The notes below the pieces were generated by a model. The model saw only the letters and a program-made list of their open reading frames with translations, ran no database searches and was not told where the DNA came from. From Streptomyces hygroscopicus subsp. hygroscopicus (GTDB lineage Bacteria; Actinomycetota; Actinomycetes; Streptomycetales; Streptomycetaceae), in assembly GCF_030269125.1 (NCBI RefSeq), contig NZ_BSSM01000010.1:186001-250000 (forward strand): 64,000 nt of DNA, read 5' to 3'. A program made the translations under genes and the position numbers. Shown here piece by piece: positions 25,891 through 33,007 of the stretch; positions within the stretch are counted from its first letter, which is position 1; each line of letters begins with the position of its first letter.

Positions 25891-26646
25891 ATGCAGAGCC
25901 CGATTTTCGCGTTCAACGACAATCAGACGCAGGAGCGCTGGAGCCTGCAGAACCCGCAGCTGCTCCGGGTCGTCCTGGAAGGGCACGACGACCTCCTCGC
26001 CCGCAAGGGCACCATGGTCGCCTACCAGGGCCTGGTCGAGTTCGACGCCGAGTACCAGGCCAACGGCCAGCGGCGCGCGCGTGCCCACACGGGCGAGGGC
26101 CTGGACCTGATGCGCTGCCACGGTCAGGGCACGGTCTACCTCGCCAACCTCGCCCAGCACGTGCACATCATGGACGTGGAGCAGGACGGGCTGACCGTCG
26201 ACAGCTCCTACGTGCTCGCCATGGACTCCTCGCTGCACCACGAGGTCATCGCCGTCGACAGCCTCTACGGCATCTCCGGCTCCGGGAAGTACCAGCTCAA
26301 CATCACCGGGCGCGGCCGGGTCGCCCTGATGACCTCCGGGTCGCCGCTGCTGATGCGGGTCACCCCGGACCGGTACGTCAACTGCGACGCCGACGCGATC
26401 GTGGCCTGGTCGACCGGGCTGCGGGTGCAGATGCAGGCCCAGACGCACTCCTCCGGGGTGTGGCGCCGACGCGGCAGCACCGGTGAGGGCTGGGAGCTGA
26501 GCTTCATGGGCTCCGGTTTCGCGCTGGTCCAGCCCAGCGAGCTGCTGCCGCCGCAGAACGCGGTGATCGGCCAGGGTCTCGCCGCCCAGTTCGGCATGGG
26601 CCAGCAGGGAGCGCGCGGCGCGAACCAGGGCAACGTCTGGAGCTGA
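25891..26646 (+). CDS. AIM24 family protein (third of three)
   Basis: 251 residues from ATG 25891, 19 bases after the preceding stop, with GGGGGAG upstream. It is again a single AIM24 domain: GTMVAYQGLVEFD, CHGQGTVYLANL, GRGRVALMTSGSP and GSGFALVQPSELL. The C-terminus is Gly/Gln-rich. It ends the three-gene AIM24 operon, closed by a strong bidirectional hairpin 12 bases after the stop. Confidence 0.85.
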   Translation: MQSPIFAFNDNQTQERWSLQNPQLLRVVLEGHDDLLARKGTMVAYQGLVEFDAEYQANGQRRARAHTGEGLDLMRCHGQGTVYLANLAQHVHIMDVEQDGLTVDSSYVLAMDSSLHHEVIAVDSLYGISGSGKYQLNITGRGRVALMTSGSPLLMRVTPDRYVNCDADAIVAWSTGLRVQMQAQTHSSGVWRRRGSTGEGWELSFMGSGFALVQPSELLPPQNAVIGQGLAAQFGMGQQGARGANQGNVWS

Positions 26647-26658
26647 CCGCAAGAAGCA

Positions 26659-26702
26659 CGTGTGTAAGGGGCGAGCGCCAAGGCGGTCGCCCCTTACACA
26701 CG
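26659..26702. terminator. Bidirectional hairpin terminator after the AIM24 operon
   Basis: A 16-base perfect stem (26659-26674 with 26687-26702), with CGCC/GGCG able to pair inside the loop. It lies between convergent genes, 12 bases from each stop codon. Confidence 0.9.
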
Positions 26703-26713
26703 CGCAGGCACGG

Positions 26714-27235
26714 TCACAGGCGCGCGCGGGCGACCGCCAGCAGCCGCACGACCGAGTCGTCGGCGACGCCCGCCACCTCGTCGTAGGGGAACCAGCGCAG
26801 GTCGAGGGACTCGTCGCTGATCGCCTCGACGGCGCCGGAGGGGGCCAGGGCCGCGTACTGGACGTCGTAGTGCCAGTGGCACGGCGACGGGATCGGGTGC
26901 CGGTCCAGGCGCACCGGCCCGCCGGGCAGCAGCGTGAGTCCGGCCATGCCCGACTCCTCGGTCGCCTCGCGCAGCGCGGCCGCCGCCACGGTGGCGTCGC
27001 CCGGCTCGCAGTGGCCGCCCATCTGGAGCCACATCCGCAGCTTGCGATGGAGTGTGAGCAGCACCCGGCCGCGCTCCGGGTCGATCACCAGGGCGCTCGC
27101 CGTCACATGGCCCGCGTGGCAGGCCTTCCACATTCCGTCGGGATGGGCCGCCAGGTGGTCGAGATAGGACTGGCGCAGCTCGTCCTGGCCCTCGTACCCC
27201 TTCAGGACGAGGACCGCGTCGTCGTACAGGCTCAC
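26714..27235 (-). CDS. Nudix hydrolase
   Basis: 173 residues from GTG 27235, which overlaps the stop of the upstream metalloprotease gene by four bases (GTGA). The Nudix box starting at GGHCEPGDAT (about residue 72) and ending REATEESGM is complete. The substrate, probably a nucleotide diphosphate derivative, cannot be told. The genes are translationally coupled. Confidence 0.88.
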   Translation of the reverse strand: MSLYDDAVLVLKGYEGQDELRQSYLDHLAAHPDGMWKACHAGHVTASALVIDPERGRVLLTLHRKLRMWLQMGGHCEPGDATVAAAALREATEESGMAGLTLLPGGPVRLDRHPIPSPCHWHYDVQYAALAPSGAVEAISDESLDLRWFPYDEVAGVADDSVVRLLAVARARL

Positions 27236-28662
27236 TCGCTGCCGTCGCCCTCGGACTCGTCGTCCTTCTTCCTCAGGTCCGGCTGGTCGGCGGCCTCGCC
27301 GAGGATCTTGTCCAGCTCCGAGAAGTCCAGCTGCTCGCGGTGCACGAAGCCGTCCGGGTCGTCCAGGTCGGTCGCGGTCGGCAGCATGTCCGGGTGGTGC
27401 CACAGGGCGTCCCGGCCGTCCACACCGCGGGCGTCCGTGAGCGAGGCCCACAGGCGGGAGGCGTCGCGCAGCCGGCGGGGGCGCAGCTCCAGACCGATCA
27501 GCGTGGCGAACGTCTGCTCCGCGGGGCCGCCGGTCGCGCGGCGCCGGCGCAGGGTCTCGCGCAGGGCGTCGGCGGACGACAGACGGGGCTTGGCGGCCGC
27601 GTGGACCACCGCGTCCACCCAGCCCTCCACGAGCGCCAGAGCGGTCTCCAGGCGCGCTAGGGCGGCCTTCTGCTCGGGCGTGTCCTCCGGCTGGAACATG
27701 CCCTGCTGGAGCGCGTCCTGCAACTGCTCGGGGTTCTGCGGGTCGAACTGGCCGACCACGTCCTCGAGCTTCGCGGTGTCGACCTTGATGCCGCGCGCGT
27801 AGCCGTCGACCGCGCCGAACAGGTGCGAGCGCAGCCACGGCACATGCGCGAACAGCCGCTGGTGGGCCGCCTCGCGCAAGGCCAGGTAGAGCCGCACCTC
27901 CTCCAGCGGAACCCCCAGGTCCTTGCCGAACGCCTCCACGTTGGCCGGCAGCAGCGCGGCCTTGCGGGCCGGGCCGAGCGGCAGGCCGATGTCCGTGGAG
28001 CCCACGACCTCGCCCGCGAGCACGCCGACGGCCTGCCCGATCTGCGTGCCGAACATGGCGCCGCCCATCGAGCGCATCATGCCGATCAGCGGGCCCGCCA
28101 TGGCCTGCATCTCCTCCGGCAGCACATCGCCCATGGCCGCGCCGACCCGCTCGGCGACCGGGTCGACCAGCTCCTGCCAGGCCGGCAGGGTCGCCTCGAC
28201 CCACTCCGCGCGCGACCAGGCCACCGCGGAGGCGGAGCCGGACGGCAGGGACGTCGCGTCGTCCAGCCACAGGTCGGCCAGGCGCACGGCCTCCTCGACG
28301 GCCCTGCGCTCGGCCGGGCCCACGCTGGCGTCCTTCGAGCCGTCCGCGGTGCCCTGTGCGACCGTCTGGCGGGCGATCTGCTTGGCCATGTCCCAGTTCA
28401 CCGGGCCGCCCTCGTACGAGAGCATCTGACCCAGCTGCTGGAACGCGGCACCGAGGTCGGTGGGGTTCAGCGAACCGAACATGGCTGCGAGCGGATTGTC
28501 GGCGCCGGGGCCGCCAAAGCCACCGGCTCCGGGCATGCCGCCGAAACCGAACGGATTGGCCGGTCCCTGCCCACCACCGCTCTGCTGGTCCTTCTTCTTG
28601 CCCTCGTCGCCGTCCTCCGGCTCCTCCGGCGGAAGGCCGAAACCGAATGGGGTGTCACTCAC
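27232..28662 (-). CDS. Zinc-dependent metalloprotease-like protein (DUF2342 / F420-associated family)
   Basis: 476 residues from GTG 28662 with AGGAA four bases upstream. The N-terminus is acidic and Gly-rich (about 1-60), followed by a long helical domain. EVRLYLALREAAHQRLF near residues 232-248 and following histidines correspond to the metal-site segment annotated in this actinobacterial family; the classical HExxH is not exact. The C-terminus is acidic. Homologues lie beside PDZ-Lon protease genes in mycobacteria (Rv3195), as here. The biochemical role is not established; the link with coenzyme F420 is by phylogenetic profile only. Confidence 0.78.
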   Translation of the reverse strand: MSDTPFGFGLPPEEPEDGDEGKKKDQQSGGGQGPANPFGFGGMPGAGGFGGPGADNPLAAMFGSLNPTDLGAAFQQLGQMLSYEGGPVNWDMAKQIARQTVAQGTADGSKDASVGPAERRAVEEAVRLADLWLDDATSLPSGSASAVAWSRAEWVEATLPAWQELVDPVAERVGAAMGDVLPEEMQAMAGPLIGMMRSMGGAMFGTQIGQAVGVLAGEVVGSTDIGLPLGPARKAALLPANVEAFGKDLGVPLEEVRLYLALREAAHQRLFAHVPWLRSHLFGAVDGYARGIKVDTAKLEDVVGQFDPQNPEQLQDALQQGMFQPEDTPEQKAALARLETALALVEGWVDAVVHAAAKPRLSSADALRETLRRRRATGGPAEQTFATLIGLELRPRRLRDASRLWASLTDARGVDGRDALWHHPDMLPTATDLDDPDGFVHREQLDFSELDKILGEAADQPDLRKKDDESEGDGSE

Positions 28663-28853
28663 GGGATTCCTCGGCTGGTAAGGCCACCGGTCTTCTCCGG
28701 CGGCGCGGCTGCCCGACAACACCACCCAGCGTAGACACCCGGACCCGATCGGGCCTCGATGCTTCGCCCGCGGAAGGCCTGCGGCAGGATGGATGCACCT
28801 CGTACGTGCGCGTCACTCACGCCCGTACAGAAGACAACCGCTGGAGATGCCGG

Positions 28854-29978
28854 GTGAGTTCCCCAGATCCGCAGGTTCGCGCAGCGCGAAACCACTCAGC
28901 CCCGTCCGCCGGGCGCCGACCCGCCGTGCGCGGGCCCGTCGTCGCGGTCACCGGCGCCGCGACCGGCGTGGGAGCCCTGCTCACGGCGCGGCTGGCCGCG
29001 TCGGAGGAGATCCGGCAGGTCGTCGCGATCGACGAGCGGCGCGGGGAGTGCGAGGAGGCGCAGTGGCACATCCTGGACGTGCGCGATCCGGCCATCGCGG
29101 ACAAGTTGCGCGGCGCGGACGTGGTCGTGCACCTCGCGCTCGACCTGGATCTCGGCAGCGACGCGGCCGCGCGGACCGCTTACAACGTCCGGGGGACGCA
29201 GACCGTGCTGACCGCCGCGGCGGCGGCCGGGGTGCACCGGGTGGTGCTGTGCACGTCCGCGATGGTCTACGGCGCGCTGCCGGAGAACGAGCTGCCGCTG
29301 TCGGAGGACGCCGAGCTGCGCGCGACGGCCGAGGCGACGGGCGTCGGGGACCTGCTGGAGATCGAGCGACTCGCCCGGCGAGCGCCCCGCGCGCACCCCG
29401 GCCTGAACGTCACCGTCGTACGGCCCGCCCTGCTCGTCGGCGGCACGGACACCGCGCTGACCCGGTACTTCGAGTCGCCGCGGCTGCTCGTCGTGGCCGG
29501 CTCGCGGCCCGCGTGGCAGTTCTGCCATGTCGAGGATCTGTGCGGGGCGCTGGAGTACGCCGTCCTGGAGAAGGTCGACGGGGAACTCGCGGTCGGCTGT
29601 GACGGGTGGCTGGAGCAGGAGGAGGTCGAGGAGCTCAGCGGGATCCGGCGGATGGAGCTGCCGTCGGCGGTGGCGCTGGGCGCGGCGGCGCGGCTGCACC
29701 GCATCGGGCTCACGCCGTCCCCCGCGGGGGACCTCGCCTACACGATGTACCCGTGGGTGGTCAGCGGGAGCCGGCTGCACGACGCGGGATGGCGTCCGCG
29801 GTGGACCAACGAGGATGTGCTCGCGCAGCTGCTGGAGGAGGTCGCCGGGCGGCACACGGTGGCCGGGCGGCGGCTCGGGCGCAAGGACGCGACGGCCGCG
29901 GGGGCGGCGGGCGCGACGGTGGCGTTGCTCGGCGCGGCGGCGGTGGTACGACGGGCCCGGAAGGCGCGTCGGCGGTAG
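28854..29978 (+). CDS. NAD-dependent epimerase/dehydratase-type SDR protein
   Basis: 374 residues from GTG 28854 with GGAG eight bases upstream. The extended SDR fold begins at VVAVTGAATGVGALL (about residue 27), the nucleotide-binding Gly motif; VVHLALDLD and CTSAMVYG follow, the latter with the catalytic Ser and Tyr region, although the full YxxxK is not obvious. The C-terminus is Arg/Ala-rich and may be membrane-associated (GAAGATVALLGAAAVV then basic residues). Substrate unknown. It is divergent from the metalloprotease/Nudix pair. Confidence 0.82.
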   Translation: MSSPDPQVRAARNHSAPSAGRRPAVRGPVVAVTGAATGVGALLTARLAASEEIRQVVAIDERRGECEEAQWHILDVRDPAIADKLRGADVVVHLALDLDLGSDAAARTAYNVRGTQTVLTAAAAAGVHRVVLCTSAMVYGALPENELPLSEDAELRATAEATGVGDLLEIERLARRAPRAHPGLNVTVVRPALLVGGTDTALTRYFESPRLLVVAGSRPAWQFCHVEDLCGALEYAVLEKVDGELAVGCDGWLEQEEVEELSGIRRMELPSAVALGAAARLHRIGLTPSPAGDLAYTMYPWVVSGSRLHDAGWRPRWTNEDVLAQLLEEVAGRHTVAGRRLGRKDATAAGAAGATVALLGAAAVVRRARKARRR

Positions 29979-30094
29979 GCGCCCGGCGCGGGCCGGCGCG
30001 GCCGCGGCCGCTGGAGCAGCGTCCGGCACGGCTCCCGCCGGGACGGGTGAACCCGGTGTCCCTCGCTGTCGTACCCGTGCGGCACGATGGAGGC

Positions 30095-30553
30095 ATGGCT
30101 GAGATGAGCGAGCATCCCGGGGAGCGGGGCGCGCAGGGGCCCGTGAAGTTGATCGGTGTGCGGGAGAGCGCGCTCTCGGTGGACGAGGTGTTCCGGGCGG
30201 TCGGGGATGCCGCGGCCGGGGGGATCGCGTTGTTCGTGGGGACGGTGCGCAATCACGACGGGGGTGCCGACGTGGACGCGCTCGGGTACTCCAGCCATCC
30301 CAGTGCCGAGGCCGAGATGCGGCGGATCGCCGAGAAGGTCGTCGCGGACTATCCGGTGCGGGCCCTGGCCGCCGTGCACCGGGTCGGGGAGCTGGCCGTC
30401 GGGGACATCGCCGTGGTCGTCGCGGTGGCGTGTCCGCACCGGGCCGAGGCATTCGAGGCATGCCGCAGGCTGATCGACGACCTCAAGCACGAGGTGCCGA
30501 TCTGGAAGCACCAGAGGTTCTCGGACGGCACGGAGGAATGGGTCGGCGCGTAG
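30095..30553 (+). CDS. moaE: Molybdopterin synthase catalytic subunit MoaE
   Basis: 152 residues from ATG 30095; ATG 30104 is better spaced from GGAGG (30089-30093) and may be the real start, shortening it by three residues. Family motifs: GGIALFVGTVRNHD, LGYSSHPSAEAEM, VHRVGELAVGDIAVVV and, near the end, the lysine segment VPIWKHQRFSDG. MoaE joins sulfur from MoaD thiocarboxylate to precursor Z to form molybdopterin. MoaD is not in this window, so its partner is encoded elsewhere. The stop codon lies inside the first copy of a 49-base repeat. Confidence 0.9.
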   Translation: MAEMSEHPGERGAQGPVKLIGVRESALSVDEVFRAVGDAAAGGIALFVGTVRNHDGGADVDALGYSSHPSAEAEMRRIAEKVVADYPVRALAAVHRVGELAVGDIAVVVAVACPHRAEAFEACRRLIDDLKHEVPIWKHQRFSDGTEEWVGA

Positions 30554-30642
30554 CGCCGTCGAGGCGGGGTGGTGGTCGGGTGACGGGAGGGCGGGTCGGC
30601 GCGTAGCGCCGTCGAGGCCCGTGGTGGTCGGGTGACGGGAGG
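30541..30642 (+). repeat. Two tandem copies of a 49-50 base interspersed repeat
   Basis: Copies at 30541-30590 and 30594-30642 share GGTCGGCGCGTAGCGCCGTC (able to form a GGCGC/GCGCC hairpin) and GGTGGTCGGGTGACGGGAGG. A third copy lies at 56243-56292 between nrdA and nrdB, and a partial one at about 48008-48023. The first copy supplies the moaE stop codon. Confidence 0.88.
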
Positions 30643-30730
30643 GGGCGACGCCCGCTGAACGCGCGGCCACTGCGCCGAACCGGTCACTCCGGGCCCACCG
30701 GTTCCTCCGGTTGCGTAACCGCCCCCCACC

Positions 30731-30789
30731 CGTGAGCGTTGTGAGTGCGGATGGTTAATCTGCTGATCAGTCAGTTGCGAACGCTCACG
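30731..30789 (+). promoter_or_regulatory. Ten-base inverted repeat before a small membrane protein gene
   Basis: CGTGAGCGTT (30731-30740) and its exact complement AACGCTCACG (30780-30789) flank a 39-base segment of lower GC. The segment contains GGTTAATCTG and the palindrome CTGATCAG. It ends 16 bases before the next start codon. It could be an operator pair or an mRNA hairpin. Confidence 0.6.
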
Positions 30790-30805
30790 GCGTTGGGAGG
30801 TCGGC

Positions 30806-30979
30806 ATGGGCGCGCTTGTCTGGCTGCTGATTCCGCTCATGGGTGCGATCGGCGGCGGGCTGTGGGGCAGTTGGGCCAACCGGACGCGCAAGGCGCGCAG
30901 CGACGGTCCCGAACTCGACGGGTACGCGCGGTTCCGCGAGGCGATGGAGCGGTCCCACACGGGCGCCGGCGGCGCCTGA
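30806..30979 (+). CDS. Small single-pass membrane protein (57 residues)
   Basis: ATG 30806 has a perfect GGGAGG five bases upstream. The N-terminal third is a hydrophobic helix (WLLIPLMGAIGGGLWGSWA), followed by a basic and then acidic cytoplasmic tail ending GAGGA. No known family is recognised. Good ribosome binding site, typical third-position GC bias and its own structured upstream region support a real gene. The PDZ-Lon protease gene begins 50 bases later in the same direction. Confidence 0.75.
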   Translation: MGALVWLLIPLMGAIGGGLWGSWANRTRKARSDGPELDGYARFREAMERSHTGAGGA

Positions 30980-31029
30980 CGGGGGTGCCCTGACAGTGCG
31001 CGGACAGAGGCGTCACGTACTGTCGAGGC

Positions 31030-32127
31030 ATGCCACGCCGCACCGCGACGATGCTCGCCTCCACCCTGATGCTGATCGCGCTCCTGTGCGCCGGAGTGCT
31101 CATCCCCGTCCCGTACGCGGAGATGTCCCCCGGCCCGACCGTGAACACGCTCGGGGAGCACCAGGGCGAGCCGGTGCTGCAGATCTCCGGACGCAAGACG
31201 TATCCGACCGACGGCCACCTGAACATGACCACGGTCCGGGTGACCAGCGTGGACTTCCGGATGAACCTGGTGGAGGCCGTCTACGGCTGGCTGTCGCGCG
31301 ACAGCAAGGTGGTGCCGCACGACACGCTCTACCCGAAGGGCACGACGGAGGAACAGTCCTCGCAGCAGAACGCCGAGGAGTTCAGCCAGTCCCAGGAGAG
31401 CGCCAAGGTCGCCGCCCTGAAGCAGCTCGACGTCCCGGTGAAGTCCTGGGTGATCGTCTCGACCGTGATCAAGGACTCCCCGGCCGAGGGCAGGCTGCAC
31501 GCCGGTGACGTGATCAGGGCGGTCGACGGCAACGCGGTCAAGCAGCCCTCCGACGTCGCCAAGTTCGTCACCCGGCACAAGGCGGGCCAGAAGGTGGTCT
31601 TCACCGTCGTGCCCGCCAAGGAGCAGGCCGCCGCGGAGAAGGCCCACAGGACGGCCACCACGACGCGGGACGTCACGATCACCACCGCCGCCTCCGACGA
31701 CAGCGGGCCCAAGCGGGCCATCGTCGGGATCTCGGCCGGGACCGATCACACGTTCCCGTTCAGCATCGACATCAAGCTCGCCGACGTCGGCGGGCCAAGC
31801 GCCGGCCTGATGTTCGCGCTCGGCATCTACGACAAGCTCACCCCGGGCAGCCTGACCGGCGGCAGGTTCGTGGCCGGCACCGGGACCATCGACGACAACG
31901 GCACGGTCGGGCCGATCGGCGGCGTCGACATGAAGACCCTCGGCGCGCGCGGCATGGGCGCCCAGTACTTCCTGACGCCCGCCGACAACTGCGCCGAGGC
32001 CGCGGCGGACAAGCCGGGCGGGCTCACCCTGGTCAAGGTCAAGACGATCAAGGACGCGCTGAACGCGCTGGAGGACATCCGGAGCGGTGACACCGCGGCG
32101 CTGCCGAAGTGCGCCGCCAAGGGCTGA
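31030..32127 (+). CDS. PDZ domain plus Lon-type serine protease, membrane anchored
   Basis: 365 residues. A signal anchor (about 8-27) places the rest outside the membrane. A PDZ domain spans about 140-205 (VIKDSPAEGRLHAGDVIRAV). The C-terminal domain is a Lon-type protease with the catalytic Ser257 in GGPSAGLMFALG and Lys302 in VDMKTLGARG, the expected Ser-Lys dyad. Homologues (YlbL/Rv3194c type) cleave membrane or secreted proteins; YlbL degrades a cell-division inhibitor after DNA damage in Bacillus. TACTGT ends six bases before ATG 31030, consistent with a leaderless transcript. Confidence 0.92.
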   Translation: MPRRTATMLASTLMLIALLCAGVLIPVPYAEMSPGPTVNTLGEHQGEPVLQISGRKTYPTDGHLNMTTVRVTSVDFRMNLVEAVYGWLSRDSKVVPHDTLYPKGTTEEQSSQQNAEEFSQSQESAKVAALKQLDVPVKSWVIVSTVIKDSPAEGRLHAGDVIRAVDGNAVKQPSDVAKFVTRHKAGQKVVFTVVPAKEQAAAEKAHRTATTTRDVTITTAASDDSGPKRAIVGISAGTDHTFPFSIDIKLADVGGPSAGLMFALGIYDKLTPGSLTGGRFVAGTGTIDDNGTVGPIGGVDMKTLGARGMGAQYFLTPADNCAEAAADKPGGLTLVKVKTIKDALNALEDIRSGDTAALPKCAAKG

Positions 32128-32184
32128 TCAACCCCCGGTGACATGGCCGGGGCGCCCGCCGGCCGAGGGGCGGCCCCTCACGCC

Positions 32185-32245
32185 GTGACCGATGACGGCG
32201 GCGCCCCCGCCGTCGTGAACCGATGACGGCGGCGCCCCCGCCGTC
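32185..32245. terminator. Two tandem identical hairpins between convergent genes
   Basis: A 30-31 base unit, beginning GTGACCGATGACGG, occurs twice (32185-32214, 32215-32245). Each unit forms an 8-base hairpin, GACGGCGG with CCGCCGTC around CGCCC. The position between two convergent stops fits a repeated terminator. Confidence 0.75.
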
Positions 32246-32314
32246 GTGACCGGCGAGCGGTGCCCCCGCCGCCGGGAGGGGCGAGTGGCGGCCCCCCTCC
32301 CGCCGCGGCGCGGA

Positions 32315-32857
32315 TCAGTCGGCGAACGTCGCCGTCAGCGCCTCCGCGAGGCCCGGGACGAGGTCGGGGCCGGTCAGGACCTCTGTCGGGGAGTCCTTCT
32401 CGCGCAGCCGCAGCGCCGACTCGCGGGCGCCGTCGCGCAGCACCGCCACCGTCATCCGGACCTCCTGGCGCTCGGGGTGGTCCGCCACCCACTTGGCCAG
32501 CCTGGCCTCGCTGAGGTTCTTCGGGACCTGCGCCTCGGCGGACGGCGGCAGCATCAGCCGCTCCACGGTGAGCGCGCAGCCGGCCACCGCGTCGGGCCAG
32601 GCGATGGTGGCGAGGAACTCGTCGAGCGGCTTGCCGGACGGGATCTCGTCCTGCTCGATCGGGGTGAGACCGGCGGTCTCGGACTCGACCTCGAGGCCCA
32701 GCTGGGCCGCAAGCGCGGGTTCCTGGCTGCGCAGCCGAGCGGTGTCTACGAGGGCGAAGAGGCGAGCGGGCTGGTCCCAGCCGAGGCCGGAGGCGTACTC
32801 GTCGATCTCGAGTACGGCCCGGGTGAGCGGGCTCGCTGCCATGGGAGTGTTGGACAT
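32315..32857 (-). CDS. PPA1309 family hypothetical protein
   Basis: 180 residues from ATG 32857; an in-frame GTG at 32863 is possible but AGGA spacing favours the ATG. It has an N-terminal helical part with DEYASGLGWDQPARLFALVDT and a central AGCALTVERLMLPP stretch that is conserved among actinobacteria, usually beside the UPF0182 gene, as here. No catalytic motif is visible and no function is known. It is divergent from the UPF0182 gene. Confidence 0.8.
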   Translation of the reverse strand: MSNTPMAASPLTRAVLEIDEYASGLGWDQPARLFALVDTARLRSQEPALAAQLGLEVESETAGLTPIEQDEIPSGKPLDEFLATIAWPDAVAGCALTVERLMLPPSAEAQVPKNLSEARLAKWVADHPERQEVRMTVAVLRDGARESALRLREKDSPTEVLTGPDLVPGLAEALTATFAD

Positions 32858-32891
32858 GGTCACAATCCTGCCTCGTTCCCCACCGGAATCG

Positions 32892-32917
32892 GGAACCGAT
32901 CAGAGCCTGAGTAAGTT
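32892..32917 (+). promoter_or_regulatory. Candidate ECF-type promoter for the UPF0182 gene
   Basis: GGGAAC, 18 bases, then GTT (GGAAC 32892-32896, GTT 32915-32917), a one-base variant of the sigma-R consensus. It lies about 90 bases before the chosen TTG start. Confidence 0.5.
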
Positions 32918-33007
32918 GCATATGTGTCGGCCCGCGATCACGGGGGGCCACCGGGGCCCCGGAGCACGGGGCCCGAGGGATCGAGAGCGAACTTCGAGGG
33001 GCGCACC

